This document shows positions 8,526-16,794 of a stretch of 64,000 nt of DNA, piece after piece (position 1 is the stretch's first letter; each line of letters opens with the position of its first letter). The position numbers and the translations under genes were made by a program. Source of the DNA: an uncultured Succinatimonas sp. (GTDB taxonomy: Bacteria > Pseudomonadota > Gammaproteobacteria > Enterobacterales > Succinivibrionaceae); the NCBI RefSeq assembly GCF_905203285.1, contig NZ_CAJKVK010000002.1, positions 13,067-77,066 on the forward strand, in the 5' to 3' direction. The notes beneath the pieces were generated by a model. It worked only from the letters and a program-made list of their open reading frames with translations, made no database searches and had not been told where the DNA came from.

Positions 8526-9488
8526 TTATTTTTTTAATACGGCAAAAGGAAGTAAATTTTCTTTACATTCAAAGCCTACGGCACAAATTTCTTCATTTAA
8601 AGAAAAGTTTCGGTTAAGCATTCCGGTAATAAAAATTTGGCCTGCAATAGACTCCTTTTTTAAATAATCTTCGGCTTTTGCAATTATCTCGGGACGGGCG
8701 CTGTTGTAAGTGCGCTTACTGTCGGCGCAGATAATAAAAAATGAAGGCTTGCAGATATCGATAAGACATGACGGCATACCGTCAATCTGACCGTGATGGG
8801 TTAATTTAACTACATCAGCCTGGCGCAGTTCATCGGTAAAGCGAGCAATACATGATTGATCTGCCGTAAGCATGAAGGAATGATTGTTAACTGTGACAAA
8901 TTGCGCTAAAGAAAATAAATTTTCGCTTTTATCAAATTGAAGCAGAATTTTTTGACTATCAGGATTTTGATAGTCTAAAAAAGCATTTTCAAGCATGATC
9001 TTGCGTTTTAATAGATTATCTTTGGTAATACCTATTGTCTTAATTTGTACCTGACCGTTAAAAAAAGATAAACGGTTTTCTTTGGCAATTTCATGACAAG
9101 GAACTTTGTTCTTTGTAAGCGTCTTAAGCAGTTTTTTGTAGAGGGCAATTCCGCGCATAAAGGTGGAAATGTTCTCTTGTGGATTTTCGTTAATGTAATT
9201 TACGCCTTGAGAAGAAAAATCGCTGACTATGCTCGTATAAAATGTTTTAACGGGAAAATCGACTGCGGCTTTATAAAGCCCTCCTATGTGATCGTAATGC
9301 AGATGCGTTAAGATCATCGCTTCTATTGTCATTACCTTTATCTTTTTTAAAAACTCATGCAGCCTGATTGTTCCTTTTTCTTCATAAGTTTCTTTGTCGT
9401 CAGGTCCGCCGTCGATAATAATTGCTTTTTCTGCGTTTTTGATAACAATGGACTCGCCGTAACCGACATTGACAAAATAAAGCTGCAT
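8526..9488 (-). CDS. Stand-alone metallo-beta-lactamase-fold protein (ComEC C-terminal-like)
   Basis: Protein of 320 aa. The hydrolase motif HLHYDHIGG near residue 62 and the opening strand MQLYFVNVGYGESIVI-IIDGG are typical of the MBL group that includes the C-terminal domain of the DNA-uptake channel ComEC. A later LTADQS and VKLTHHGQ supply further metal ligands. There is no signal peptide and no membrane helix, so it should be cytoplasmic. Related stand-alone proteins have been found beside defence and DNA-processing genes, but no partner is seen here. The function is not established; a nuclease or phosphodiesterase is plausible. It is divergent from yjaG. Confidence 0.7.
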   Translation of the reverse strand: MQLYFVNVGYGESIVIKNAEKAIIIDGGPDDKETYEEKGTIRLHEFLKKIKVMTIEAMILTHLHYDHIGGLYKAAVDFPVKTFYTSIVSDFSSQGVNYINENPQENISTFMRGIALYKKLLKTLTKNKVPCHEIAKENRLSFFNGQVQIKTIGITKDNLLKRKIMLENAFLDYQNPDSQKILLQFDKSENLFSLAQFVTVNNHSFMLTADQSCIARFTDELRQADVVKLTHHGQIDGMPSCLIDICKPSFFIICADSKRTYNSARPEIIAKAEDYLKKESIAGQIFITGMLNRNFSLNEEICAVGFECKENLLPFAVLKK

Positions 9489-9501
9489 ATTTAGTTCCTG
9501 A

Positions 9502-9544
9502 TTTGCTAAAGTCTTGTTCTATCTTTGTAGCAAATCTGTGTAAA
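9502..9544. promoter_or_regulatory. Imperfect inverted repeat between divergent genes
   Basis: TTTGCTAAAG (9502-9511) and CTTTGTAGCAAA (9533-9544) form an imperfect inverted repeat in the 95-nt space between the MBL-fold gene (minus) and yjaG (plus). Its position suits an operator acting on one or both divergent promoters. No regulator is known for it. Confidence 0.3.
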
Positions 9545-9583
9545 ATCTCTGTAAAGAAAAATTAACGTGTAAGGTTTTGTTTC

Positions 9584-10234
9584 ATGACATTATTCGGTGA
9601 AAAGTTTTATCCGACTTTAAATAAGTTGTCTCCGTGGCGTCAAAGTCTTTTTGCTTTGGTTTTAGCCCATCGTCAGTTCCCTAATTTTGAATTATGGGTA
9701 GATACCGTAAAGCATAAAGGTAAAGCGGAATTTAATTTCGCGCTGAAAAAACTTTGGGAATATCACTTAGATAAATTCAATCACATCGATTTAGAAAAAG
9801 TTTTGGATGTTTTTGATCCTTTCGTTCCCGATCCTGATAAAGACGGAGACAGTCTCGGTACTTTATTTGCTTTAGATGCCGCAGCTTCTTTAACCGCAGC
9901 TTTTGATGCGATTATTCTGCATCAGGGCGACGAGGCGGAAATAGCTTCAAGGTCAAGCCTTGCTTCTGTTGTGCGTATGGTGGAAAACAATACCGAAGAA
10001 GATCTTGATGAAGATGCGATGCGTGAGCAGGAGTTGGTTGACAACGAGATCAATTTCCAAATTGATTTGATGGAAATGCTGCGAGGCGCAAAGCGCGATC
10101 CTGACTTAGCCAAGATGCTTATTAAGATCGCAATTAAAGATCATGTAAGCAATATCGGTATTGAGCAAAACGATCTACACGGCTGTAGATATGAGGATTA
10201 TGCCGCTCATAATAGCCACGCAGGAAAAAACTAG
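9584..10234 (+). CDS. yjaG: YjaG family protein (DUF416)
   Basis: Protein of 216 aa similar in length and pattern to E. coli YjaG. Shared elements include the N-terminal LSPWRQSLFALVLAHRQFPN, the DPFVPDPDKDGDSLG turn followed by the ALDAAASLTAAFDAI helix, and SSLASVVRMVE. It is predicted to be helical, cytoplasmic and of unknown function. The C-terminal end, rich in charged residues, is longer than in E. coli. The last 60 bases overlap the 3' end of the convergent TauE-type gene. Confidence 0.75.
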   Translation: MTLFGEKFYPTLNKLSPWRQSLFALVLAHRQFPNFELWVDTVKHKGKAEFNFALKKLWEYHLDKFNHIDLEKVLDVFDPFVPDPDKDGDSLGTLFALDAAASLTAAFDAIILHQGDEAEIASRSSLASVVRMVENNTEEDLDEDAMREQELVDNEINFQIDLMEMLRGAKRDPDLAKMLIKIAIKDHVSNIGIEQNDLHGCRYEDYAAHNSHAGKN

Positions 10235-10948
10235 ACGTACTATTTTTACCGGAAGTTTAATTAAAAGCGTAGTTCCGGCAAAAGATCCTAAAAAAGTAGC
10301 GGCAATAAGTACGGGCACCCATGACCAATGAATAGCGGTTACCGATCCTACGGTAATCGCTCCTACGATATTCCAAATCGTGGCGACAAATACCATGGTG
10401 TGTAAAATGGCGCTTTTAAGATCCAATCGGAAAATCGAAACAAAGGTGAGAGTGGCAAAAAGTCCTGCCCCTGATGATAAAGATCCTGAAAACAATCCGA
10501 CTGCGATAATCGCCAATGTTCCGGCGAAAACTCGCAGTTTAGAACGCTCGGGATTGGCGTTTGATCCGAATTGTTTTTTAAAGAAAGTGTAAATACCTGC
10601 AGCGATTGTAATAAGACCGACGGCGATTTCGGCAATTTGCGAAGGAACGCTGATAACTATAAGCGTTCCGGCCACGACGGCGGGACAGCCGATAAGAAGC
10701 ATAAGAAGCGCAATTTGCCGGTCAAGATTAAATTTGCCGTGTTCGCTTTTTTTCTTGCTTAAAGCTCCTACTCCAAGAAAGATTACGGCTACTTTATGCG
10801 TGCCTAAAGCTTCGGCAAAAGGAAGACCCATTAATATAAGTAAGGGAAATTGCACGAATCCTGCGCCGCCGCCTGAAACTGAGGCAAAGAGGTTGGCTAT
10901 AAACGAGACGCTAAATAATATAATTTCATCTAAAATTTCTTGGATCAT
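10175..10948 (-). CDS. TauE/SafE-family membrane transporter
   Basis: Protein of 257 aa with about eight hydrophobic helices. The family is proposed to export sulfite, sulfoacetate and related organosulfur anions. The typical N-terminal glycine-rich helix pair SGGGAGFVQFPLLILMGLPFAEALGTHKVAV and its half-repeat SGSLSSGAGLFATLTFVSIF are both visible, the hallmark of the two-fold duplicated TauE fold. The gene is convergent with yjaG and overlaps it by 60 bases, so the two transcripts would be complementary at their ends. No neighbouring sulfur gene helps assign the substrate. Confidence 0.8.
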   Translation of the reverse strand: MIQEILDEIILFSVSFIANLFASVSGGGAGFVQFPLLILMGLPFAEALGTHKVAVIFLGVGALSKKKSEHGKFNLDRQIALLMLLIGCPAVVAGTLIVISVPSQIAEIAVGLITIAAGIYTFFKKQFGSNANPERSKLRVFAGTLAIIAVGLFSGSLSSGAGLFATLTFVSIFRLDLKSAILHTMVFVATIWNIVGAITVGSVTAIHWSWVPVLIAATFLGSFAGTTLLIKLPVKIVRLVFSCVAIMSGIILISTAV

Positions 10949-11171
10949 TTTTGACTTTAAAAGAAGAACACGGTTAAGTTTTTGAATTCATTTTTAATGT
11001 GGGATGTAGGGTATGACGTTGGAAGGATAGTGTCAAGACAATTAAGAGAAAGGTTTACATCATCACTTTTGTTTGTATTTTTTGACACAAAGGCACAAAT
11101 TTAAATGCAAAAAGAATCAAAAATAATGTAAAGTTATATTGCTGTAATTTTTTTACGGCAAGGAGACTTTT

Positions 11172-12278
11172 ATGACTACTGCAATATTAAGATCTTTTAG
11201 AGTAAGAAATTTTAAGCAATTTAAAGAATTATTTTTAGATTTCTCCAATGTCAGAGATTATTCATATAGCGAAGATTGTTTATCTGAAGATCATAACTTT
11301 ATTAAGTCTCTTGTGGTATATGGGCCTAATGCTTCAGGAAAAAGCAACCTAGGTTATGCAATTTTTGATGTAATGCATCATCTTGCAGATGTGTCTACTG
11401 ATTCTTTAGCTTATCAGTATTACCTGAGAGCCGATGGTATTAATAATTGTGCTGACTTTGAATATGTTTTTAATATACATGGGCAAGATGTTGAATATAT
11501 TTATAGCAAAAAAGACTACAAAACTTTGATTAAAGAAAAGTTGATAATTAATAAGAAATGCATTTTTGAATGGGATTTAACAAATAATATTACAAATTTC
11601 GACGGCATAAAAGATTTTGGTTTTGAATCTTTAAATACCCAAATTCAGGTTGGAAGTATTTCTTTTTTAAGATATATGGTAAATAATTCACCGAGACTTA
11701 AAGATAATTTAGTATTCGAGTTAATGGATTTTATTTTAGGAATGTTATGGTTTAGAAGAAATTCTTTTATAGGAGGTTTATCGAATACTAATATTGATGA
11801 GTATATTATTAAACATGATTTAATAGAAGATTTTGAAAAATTTTTAAATAAAAATGAAGTTAATGAAAAACTATCAGTAATGAAACTCCCTGATGGATCG
11901 GAAAAAATTTATTTTAAACATAAACAATTATTACCTATGTTTATGACTGCATCTAGTGGAACATTGGCATTGTCAAGATTCTTTTATTGGATGCAATTTA
12001 TGAATAAATCGACTTTTGTTTTTATCGATGAATTTGATGCTTTTTATCATTTTTCTGTTGCTGATAATATTTTAACGTATTTAATAAAATTACCTATACA
12101 AAGCATAGTTACAACCCATAATACCAATTTGTTAAAGACAAAAAAGGTACGACCTGATTGCTGTTTTTTATTAGATGAGTCAGCTCAGCTGAAATCATTT
12201 GCAGATAGAACACAACGCGAAATAAGACAGGGAAATAATTTAGAAAAATTGTATATATCTGGGGCATTCAACTGTTAA
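11172..12278 (+). CDS. AAA ATPase of the OLD/RloA-AbiL-like group (lone)
   Basis: Protein of 368 aa. Walker A is GPNASGKSN (51-59), a serine/glycine turn that may serve as signature is ASSGT (260-264), Walker B is VFIDEFD (283-289), and the H-loop is TTHNTNL (314-320). The end, RTQREIRQGNNLEKLYISGAFN, is the usual C-terminus of this family, so the protein looks complete. Known relatives (RloA, AbiLi) act in phage defence with a downstream RloB/AbiLii nuclease partner. No such partner follows here. The gene is much more AT-rich than its neighbours and isolated between housekeeping genes, signs of transfer. It has a clear ribosome site (AAGGAG). A defence role is inference. Confidence 0.75.
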   Translation: MTTAILRSFRVRNFKQFKELFLDFSNVRDYSYSEDCLSEDHNFIKSLVVYGPNASGKSNLGYAIFDVMHHLADVSTDSLAYQYYLRADGINNCADFEYVFNIHGQDVEYIYSKKDYKTLIKEKLIINKKCIFEWDLTNNITNFDGIKDFGFESLNTQIQVGSISFLRYMVNNSPRLKDNLVFELMDFILGMLWFRRNSFIGGLSNTNIDEYIIKHDLIEDFEKFLNKNEVNEKLSVMKLPDGSEKIYFKHKQLLPMFMTASSGTLALSRFFYWMQFMNKSTFVFIDEFDAFYHFSVADNILTYLIKLPIQSIVTTHNTNLLKTKKVRPDCCFLLDESAQLKSFADRTQREIRQGNNLEKLYISGAFNC

Positions 12279-12386
12279 AAATTTAATGTTGTTTTTAGGT
12301 TGAAAAATTATTAGCAGGCACAAAACTTGCGGAAGATTTGGAAAATTGACGACAAAGAACGGGTGAGAGAAAATATCAATTCTGTA

Positions 12387-12449
12387 GACCAAGCTAACCA
12401 AGGTACCGACCAAGCTAACCAAGGTATTGATCAACCTAACTTCGGATCG
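12387..12449 (+). repeat. 21-bp tandem repeat encoding a DQANQG heptapeptide
   Basis: Two near-perfect 21-bp units (12387-12407 and 12408-12428, GACCAAGCTAACCAAGGTA plus 2 nt) and a third degenerate unit (12429-12449) lie between the ATPase and the purHD terminator. In one plus frame (12327-12509) they read DQANQGT-DQANQGI-DQPNFGS. Such D-Q-repeats occur as linkers in AlbA_2-type and Fic-type accessory proteins, so this may be a relic of such a gene. The rest of the 60-codon frame is not recognisable. Besides this repeat, nothing is seen between 12279 and the terminator. Confidence 0.6.
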
Positions 12450-12470
12450 ATCAAAATTTTGGCTGTATGC

Positions 12471-12507
12471 AAAAAAGAAAAAGGCTGCAGATTTTTTTTA
12501 CAGCCTT
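12471..12507 (-). terminator. Rho-independent terminator after purD
   Basis: AAGGCTG (12481-12487) pairs with CAGCCTT (12501-12507). On the minus strand it is followed by a T-rich run (A-rich at 12471-12480). It lies 30 nt after the purD stop and ends the purHD transcript. Confidence 0.75.
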
Positions 12508-12536
12508 AAATTGTTAGTTCACGGTTGAATTAGTCG

Positions 12537-13820
12537 TTAATCACGCTTTAAAGCACGCCATGCAATATCATTACGATAAAACATGCCGTTAAAGTGGACT
12601 TTTTCAATAAGTTTATAGGCACGGTCGCGTGCATCTTTGATATCTTCACCTAAAGCGGTAACGCATAAAACACGTCCGCCTGAAGTTACGACTTTACCGT
12701 CAACAGACTTGGTGCCGGCCTCAAAAATTTTGGTGCCTTCAGGAGTTTTTTCATCAAGCCCTGAAATTTCATCACCTTTGCGCGGAGATGCGGGATAACC
12801 TTCTGCTGCAAGAACAACTCCTACTGCAGGACGAGGATCGTATTTAACCTCAAGTCCTTTAAGTCCGTTTTCTTTGGATCCTTTAAGGCAAAGATCAACT
12901 AAATCCGACTGCATGCGCAGCATGATAGGTTGGGTTTCAGGGTCACCGAAGCGGCAGTTGAACTCGACTACGCGCGGAGCGCCGTTTTTATCAATCATAA
13001 GACCTGCATAAAGGAAGCCGAAGTACGGGATTCCGTCTTTACGCATACCTTCTAAAGTAGGGTTAATGATCTCATTCATAACGCGGTCATAAACCTCTTT
13101 AGTTACAACCGGAGCCGGGGAATAGGCTCCCATACCGCCGGTGTTAGGACCTGTATCGCCGTCGCCGACACGCTTGTGATCCTGGCTGGTTGCCATGGGT
13201 AAAGCGTTGATGGAGTCTGACATAACGATGAAGGATGCTTCTTCGCCTTCCATGAACTCTTCAATTACGACACGAGCTCCGGCATTGCCGAAAGCGTGAT
13301 CGTCAAGCATGGAATGAACGGCGTTGATAGCTTCGTCTTCAGTCATGGCGACGACTACGCCTTTACCGGCGGCAAGACCGTCTGCCTTAATAACAATAGG
13401 AGCGCCTTGCTCTTTAATATAAGCACAGGCTTTGTCGGCGTTATCGAAAATTTCGTAGGCGGCGGTCGGAATGTGATGGCGCTTTAAGAAATCTTTGGTA
13501 AAAGATTTGGAGCCTTCAAGCTGAGCTGCAGCTTTGCTCGGTCCGAAAATGGTAAGACCTTCAGCCTTAAAAGCGTCAACGACACCGTCAACAAGCGGAG
13601 CTTCAGGACCGACAATAGTCAGATCGACATTATTGTCTTTGGCAAATTTTACCAAGCCGTCAATATCACTTACGGAGATATTAACGTTTTCCATTTTTTC
13701 TTCACGAGCGGTGCCGGGGTTGCCCGGAGCGACAAAAACTTTGTCGGCAAGAGGTGAAAGGGAAGCGCGCCAAGCAAGAGCGTGTTCGCGTCCGCCGTTA
13801 CCGATTACTAAAACTTTCAT
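12537..13820 (-). CDS. purD: Phosphoribosylamine-glycine ligase
   Basis: Protein of 427 aa catalysing the second step of de novo purine synthesis: phosphoribosylamine plus glycine plus ATP gives GAR. The N-terminal MKVLVIGNGGREHALAWR and VAPGNPGTA are characteristic, the ATP-grasp core shows APIVIKADGLAAGKGVVVA, and the metal site is in VEFNCRFGDPETQ. Full length with no defects. It follows purH by 15 nt on the same strand, as in the enteric purHD operon, and a terminator stands behind it. Confidence 0.96.
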   Translation of the reverse strand: MKVLVIGNGGREHALAWRASLSPLADKVFVAPGNPGTAREEKMENVNISVSDIDGLVKFAKDNNVDLTIVGPEAPLVDGVVDAFKAEGLTIFGPSKAAAQLEGSKSFTKDFLKRHHIPTAAYEIFDNADKACAYIKEQGAPIVIKADGLAAGKGVVVAMTEDEAINAVHSMLDDHAFGNAGARVVIEEFMEGEEASFIVMSDSINALPMATSQDHKRVGDGDTGPNTGGMGAYSPAPVVTKEVYDRVMNEIINPTLEGMRKDGIPYFGFLYAGLMIDKNGAPRVVEFNCRFGDPETQPIMLRMQSDLVDLCLKGSKENGLKGLEVKYDPRPAVGVVLAAEGYPASPRKGDEISGLDEKTPEGTKIFEAGTKSVDGKVVTSGGRVLCVTALGEDIKDARDRAYKLIEKVHFNGMFYRNDIAWRALKRD

Positions 13821-13835
13821 CTAAGACTCCTTTAA

Positions 13836-15422
13836 TTAGTGGCGGAAATGACGCATGCCGGTAAATACCATGGCAATACCGTGTTCGTCAGCGGCTTTAA
13901 TCACTTCTTCATCACGAATTGAACCGCCCGGCTGGATAATGCACTTAATGCCTGCAGCTGCTGCGGCATCAACACCGTCACGGAACGGGAAGAAAGCATC
14001 AGATGCTAAAGCAGCGCCTTCAAGAGAGAGCTTGGCGTCTTCAGCGCGCAGGCAAGCGATACGGGCTGAGAATACGCGGCTTGTCTGACCGCAGCCGATG
14101 CCTAAAGTACGTTTATTGTTGGTGTAAACGATAGCATTTGATTTGGTGTACTTGCAGACTTTCCAAGCAAAGAACAATTCTTCAAGTTCATCTTCGGTCG
14201 GAGCACGTTTGGTTACGACCTTAAGTTCCTCACGCTTGACGGTTTCAGTGTCGGCTTCCTGAACTAAAAGGCCGCCGTTTACGCGCTTGAAGTCCATACG
14301 CTTAGGGGAAATGCTCAAATCACCGATTTCAAGCAAACGGATGTTTTTCTTGCGGGCAACTTCTTCTTTAGCTTCTTCAGTAACGTGCGGAGCTACGATA
14401 ACTTCGCAGAACTGGCGATCGATGATGGCTTTGGCTGCATCTTTATCAAGAGTACGGTTAAAAGCTATGATGCCGCCGAAAGCAGATTCAGGATCGCAGG
14501 CAAAAGCATTGTCATAAGCTTCAACCAAAGTCTGTCCTAAAGCTACGCCGCACGGATTGGCATGCTTGACGATGACGCAGCAGGGCTTGTCGAATTCGCG
14601 GACGCATTCAATAGCGGCGTCAGTATCGGCGATATTGTTATAGGAAAGCTCTTTACCTTGGAGCTGCTTTGCAGTGGCGATGCAGGCGCATTTAACGTCA
14701 GCTTCTTTATAGAAGGCGGCTTTCTGGTGAGGGTTTTCACCGTAGCGCATGTTCTGCAGTTTAATGAACTGCTGATTTAAAGTACGCGGGAAATGGCGTT
14801 CGGCACCGTCATCAATACCATAGTCAGGAGCCTTAAGACCGAAATAGTTGGCGATAGCACCGTCATAAGCTGCGGTATGTTCAAAAGCGGCTACGGCTAA
14901 ATCGAAACGGGTTTCATAAGTAAGCGAACCTTCGTTTGCATCCATTTCTTTTATAACGCGATCATAATCGGAAGCTCTTACGACAATGGCTACGTCGCGA
15001 TGATTCTTTGCGGCGGCGCGAACCATGGTAGGCCCGCCGATATCAATGTTTTCAATAGCTTTTTCAAGAGAACAGTTAGGATCGGAAACGGTTTTGACGA
15101 ACGGGTACAAATTGACGCAGACAAGATCGATTGCTTTGATGCCGTGCTCCTGCATAACGCCTTCATCGGTACCGCGACGGCCTAAGATTCCTCCGTGAAC
15201 CAAAGGATGCAGGGTCTTGAGTCTGCCGCTCATCATTTCAGGGAAACCGGTATAGTCGGAGACTTCAATGACCTTAACGCCATTTTCTTCAAGTAATTTG
15301 GCGGTGCCGCCGGTTGAAAGAATTTCGACATTGCGCTTTGCCAGCTCTTTGGCAAATTCAACGACGCCGGTTTTATCGGAAACGCTGATTAAGGCTCTTT
15401 TGATAGGACGATAAAGATCCAT
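13836..15422 (-). CDS. purH: Bifunctional AICAR formyltransferase/IMP cyclohydrolase
   Basis: Protein of 528 aa carrying out the last two steps to IMP. The N-terminal cyclohydrolase domain shows [16 protein letters not shown] and [13 protein letters not shown]. The C-terminal transformylase domain shows [15 protein letters not shown] and the catalytic Lys-His of [14 protein letters not shown]. An ATG five codons upstream (15437) keeps the frame open. The inner ATG at 15422 is preferred because GGAG lies 9 nt before it and the product then begins [13 protein letters not shown], like known PurH. First gene of purHD. Confidence 0.95.
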   Translation of the reverse strand: MDLYRPIKRALISVSDKTGVVEFAKELAKRNVEILSTGGTAKLLEENGVKVIEVSDYTGFPEMMSGRLKTLHPLVHGGILGRRGTDEGVMQEHGIKAIDLVCVNLYPFVKTVSDPNCSLEKAIENIDIGGPTMVRAAAKNHRDVAIVVRASDYDRVIKEMDANEGSLTYETRFDLAVAAFEHTAAYDGAIANYFGLKAPDYGIDDGAERHFPRTLNQQFIKLQNMRYGENPHQKAAFYKEADVKCACIATAKQLQGKELSYNNIADTDAAIECVREFDKPCCVIVKHANPCGVALGQTLVEAYDNAFACDPESAFGGIIAFNRTLDKDAAKAIIDRQFCEVIVAPHVTEEAKEEVARKKNIRLLEIGDLSISPKRMDFKRVNGGLLVQEADTETVKREELKVVTKRAPTEDELEELFFAWKVCKYTKSNAIVYTNNKRTLGIGCGQTSRVFSARIACLRAEDAKLSLEGAALASDAFFPFRDGVDAAAAAGIKCIIQPGGSIRDEEVIKAADEHGIAMVFTGMRHFRH

Positions 15423-15517
15423 CTTAGAAGACTCCATAAATAAAAATAAGACAGATTAAGCAAAGAACAGAGAGATTCTTTGTAAGAAAAACGCGTTGCT
15501 ATTTTACATCAAACGAA

Positions 15518-15537
15518 GAAAAATCCGCGGATTTTTC
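15518..15537. promoter_or_regulatory. 20-bp perfect palindrome upstream of purH
   Basis: GAAAAATCCGCGGATTTTTC is a perfect palindrome about 95 nt before the purH start, inside the 420-nt space between purH (minus) and hup (plus). It does not match the PurR box (ACGCAAACGTTTGCGT), and no such box could be recognised nearby. It could be an operator or a transcript hairpin. The rest of the intergenic region is AT-rich, and no confident promoter pair for hup could be chosen. Confidence 0.4.
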
Positions 15538-15844
15538 TCGCTTGCTCTTTGAGAAAAACGCAAAAGGCGGTTGTTGAGATCAATTTTCAGCGTAAAAAGG
15601 TCATTAATCTTTTGATCATGAGCTCACGTGCCGCATTTTTTTCAGCTTTTTAGCAGTTTTTTGTTGATCATTTAACTAAGTTGTGGTGAAATTTATAAGT
15701 TTTTTTAAATACCCTTGCGCTGCAGTCGTTGCTGTAGAGCAGGAATGAATTTTCGATACTGTGATTTTTACGGCTTTATAAAATGACTGTTTCTGTAAAA
15801 TTCGCAGTTAAAAATCAAAATTAATAAATTATTAGGGAAAAATT

Positions 15845-16123
15845 ATGAATAAGTCTGAACTCATTGAGCAGATTGCAAAGCGTTCCGGTTTGTCTTTAGC
15901 AGGTTCTCGCCGTGCTTTAGACGCAGTTTTGGCAAGTGTCAGCGAAGCTTTATCCGAAGGTGACCGCGTTCAGTTGGTTGGCTTTGGCACTTTTAAGATC
16001 ACCGAGCGCAATTCACGCGAAGGCCGCAACCCTAAGACCGGCGAAGTTATCCAGATCCCGGCTTCCAAGACCCCTTCCTTCACTGCCGGTGCCGAGTTGA
16101 AGAAAGCCGTTAACGGTCGTTAA
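15845..16123 (+). CDS. hup: DNA-binding protein HU
   Basis: Protein of 92 aa, the usual HU length. The core [21 protein letters not shown] with the DNA-binding arm and proline ([11 protein letters not shown]) is diagnostic, and the N-terminal [17 protein letters not shown] is HU-like. The family compacts and bends DNA as a dimer. Monocistronic: a long untranslated region precedes it (start site uncertain) and a strong terminator follows. Whether it is the HU-alpha or HU-beta type cannot be told here; IHF is less likely because of the sequence of the arm and N-terminus. Confidence 0.93.
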   Translation: MNKSELIEQIAKRSGLSLAGSRRALDAVLASVSEALSEGDRVQLVGFGTFKITERNSREGRNPKTGEVIQIPASKTPSFTAGAELKKAVNGR

Positions 16124-16154
16124 TTTTTACTCTAAAACTTTAAAAGAGACATTG

Positions 16155-16181
16155 ACCCTGCTTGATTTTGCAGGGTTTTTT
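16155..16181 (+). terminator. Rho-independent terminator after hup
   Basis: ACCCTGC (16155-16161) pairs with GCAGGGT (16170-16176) across an 8-nt loop and is followed by a T run to 16181. It lies 32 nt after the hup stop and directly before the convergent lolB stop. Confidence 0.85.
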
Positions 16182-16185
16182 GTCT

Positions 16186-16791
16186 TTAGTTGATGGTCAA
16201 TACTTCATTTAATCTTACTTTAAGTAAAGTATCTTCATTGCTTATTTGATAGTCTGTCGGCAATGCGTAATCATTAAAATCGGCAAATTTTTGATATTCA
16301 ACCAAAAATCCTGCGATGACCGCACTTTGATATTTTCCTGAAGCATCTTTTAACGCCATGCCCTGCGGAATACCGAGCATGATGTCTTTTAGGTTGTTTA
16401 CGGGAAGGGACAGCCCGTAGATTTCCTTAATTAAGGCTTCGCCGTCATGGCTTGTGTAGACTTTGCCGTTAACTATCAACATTGCTTTATCTTTGTCGGC
16501 AGTTAATTTACCGATTTGGCTGCCAAGTGATGAAATCAATTCAAGGCTGTAGGATTCATTTTTTAAATTGTAAATATAGTTGGCACTCATGCGCCCTTGG
16601 GGATTTTGAATGCCGATACGACCTTTTAAGTTTAAATTTTTAACCGTTTTTAATTTATCCTGCATGAGTGTCCAATAACTGTCGGGGATATAGCTTATTT
16701 CTTTTTGTTCAATCGGACTTTGGCAGGCGGCAAGAAGTAATGCAAAAGCGCTTGCGGTTAAAGGCAGTATTAACTTTTTAATTCTTTTCAT
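16186..16791 (-). CDS. lolB: Outer-membrane lipoprotein insertion protein LolB
   Basis: Protein of 201 aa. LolB receives lipoproteins from LolA and inserts them in the outer membrane. The signal peptide ends in a lipobox LLAAC with the acylated Cys at 23 followed by Gln, which fits outer-membrane sorting. The body shows LolB features: LNLKGRIGIQNPQGRMSANY, LELISSLGSQIGKL and the C-terminal YGLSLPVNNLKDIMLGIPQG. It lies 3 nt after ycaO, with its AGGGA ribosome site inside the ycaO 3' end, so the two are co-transcribed. The usual partner ispE is not adjacent. Confidence 0.8.
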   Translation of the reverse strand: MKRIKKLILPLTASAFALLLAACQSPIEQKEISYIPDSYWTLMQDKLKTVKNLNLKGRIGIQNPQGRMSANYIYNLKNESYSLELISSLGSQIGKLTADKDKAMLIVNGKVYTSHDGEALIKEIYGLSLPVNNLKDIMLGIPQGMALKDASGKYQSAVIAGFLVEYQKFADFNDYALPTDYQISNEDTLLKVRLNEVLTIN

Positions 16792-16794
16792 AAT

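Noticed and set aside
10996..11008. AATGTGGGATGTA, identical to the complement of the IS1634 left junction (48138-48150)
   Set aside because: Only 8 of the bases belong to the IS repeat and the rest to the target copy. No further similarity is seen, so it is probably chance rather than a solo end.
12327..12509. 60-codon frame containing the DQANQG repeats as a functional gene
   Set aside because: No ribosome site and no recognisable domain apart from the repeat, and it runs through the purD terminator. It is kept only as a repeat/relic.
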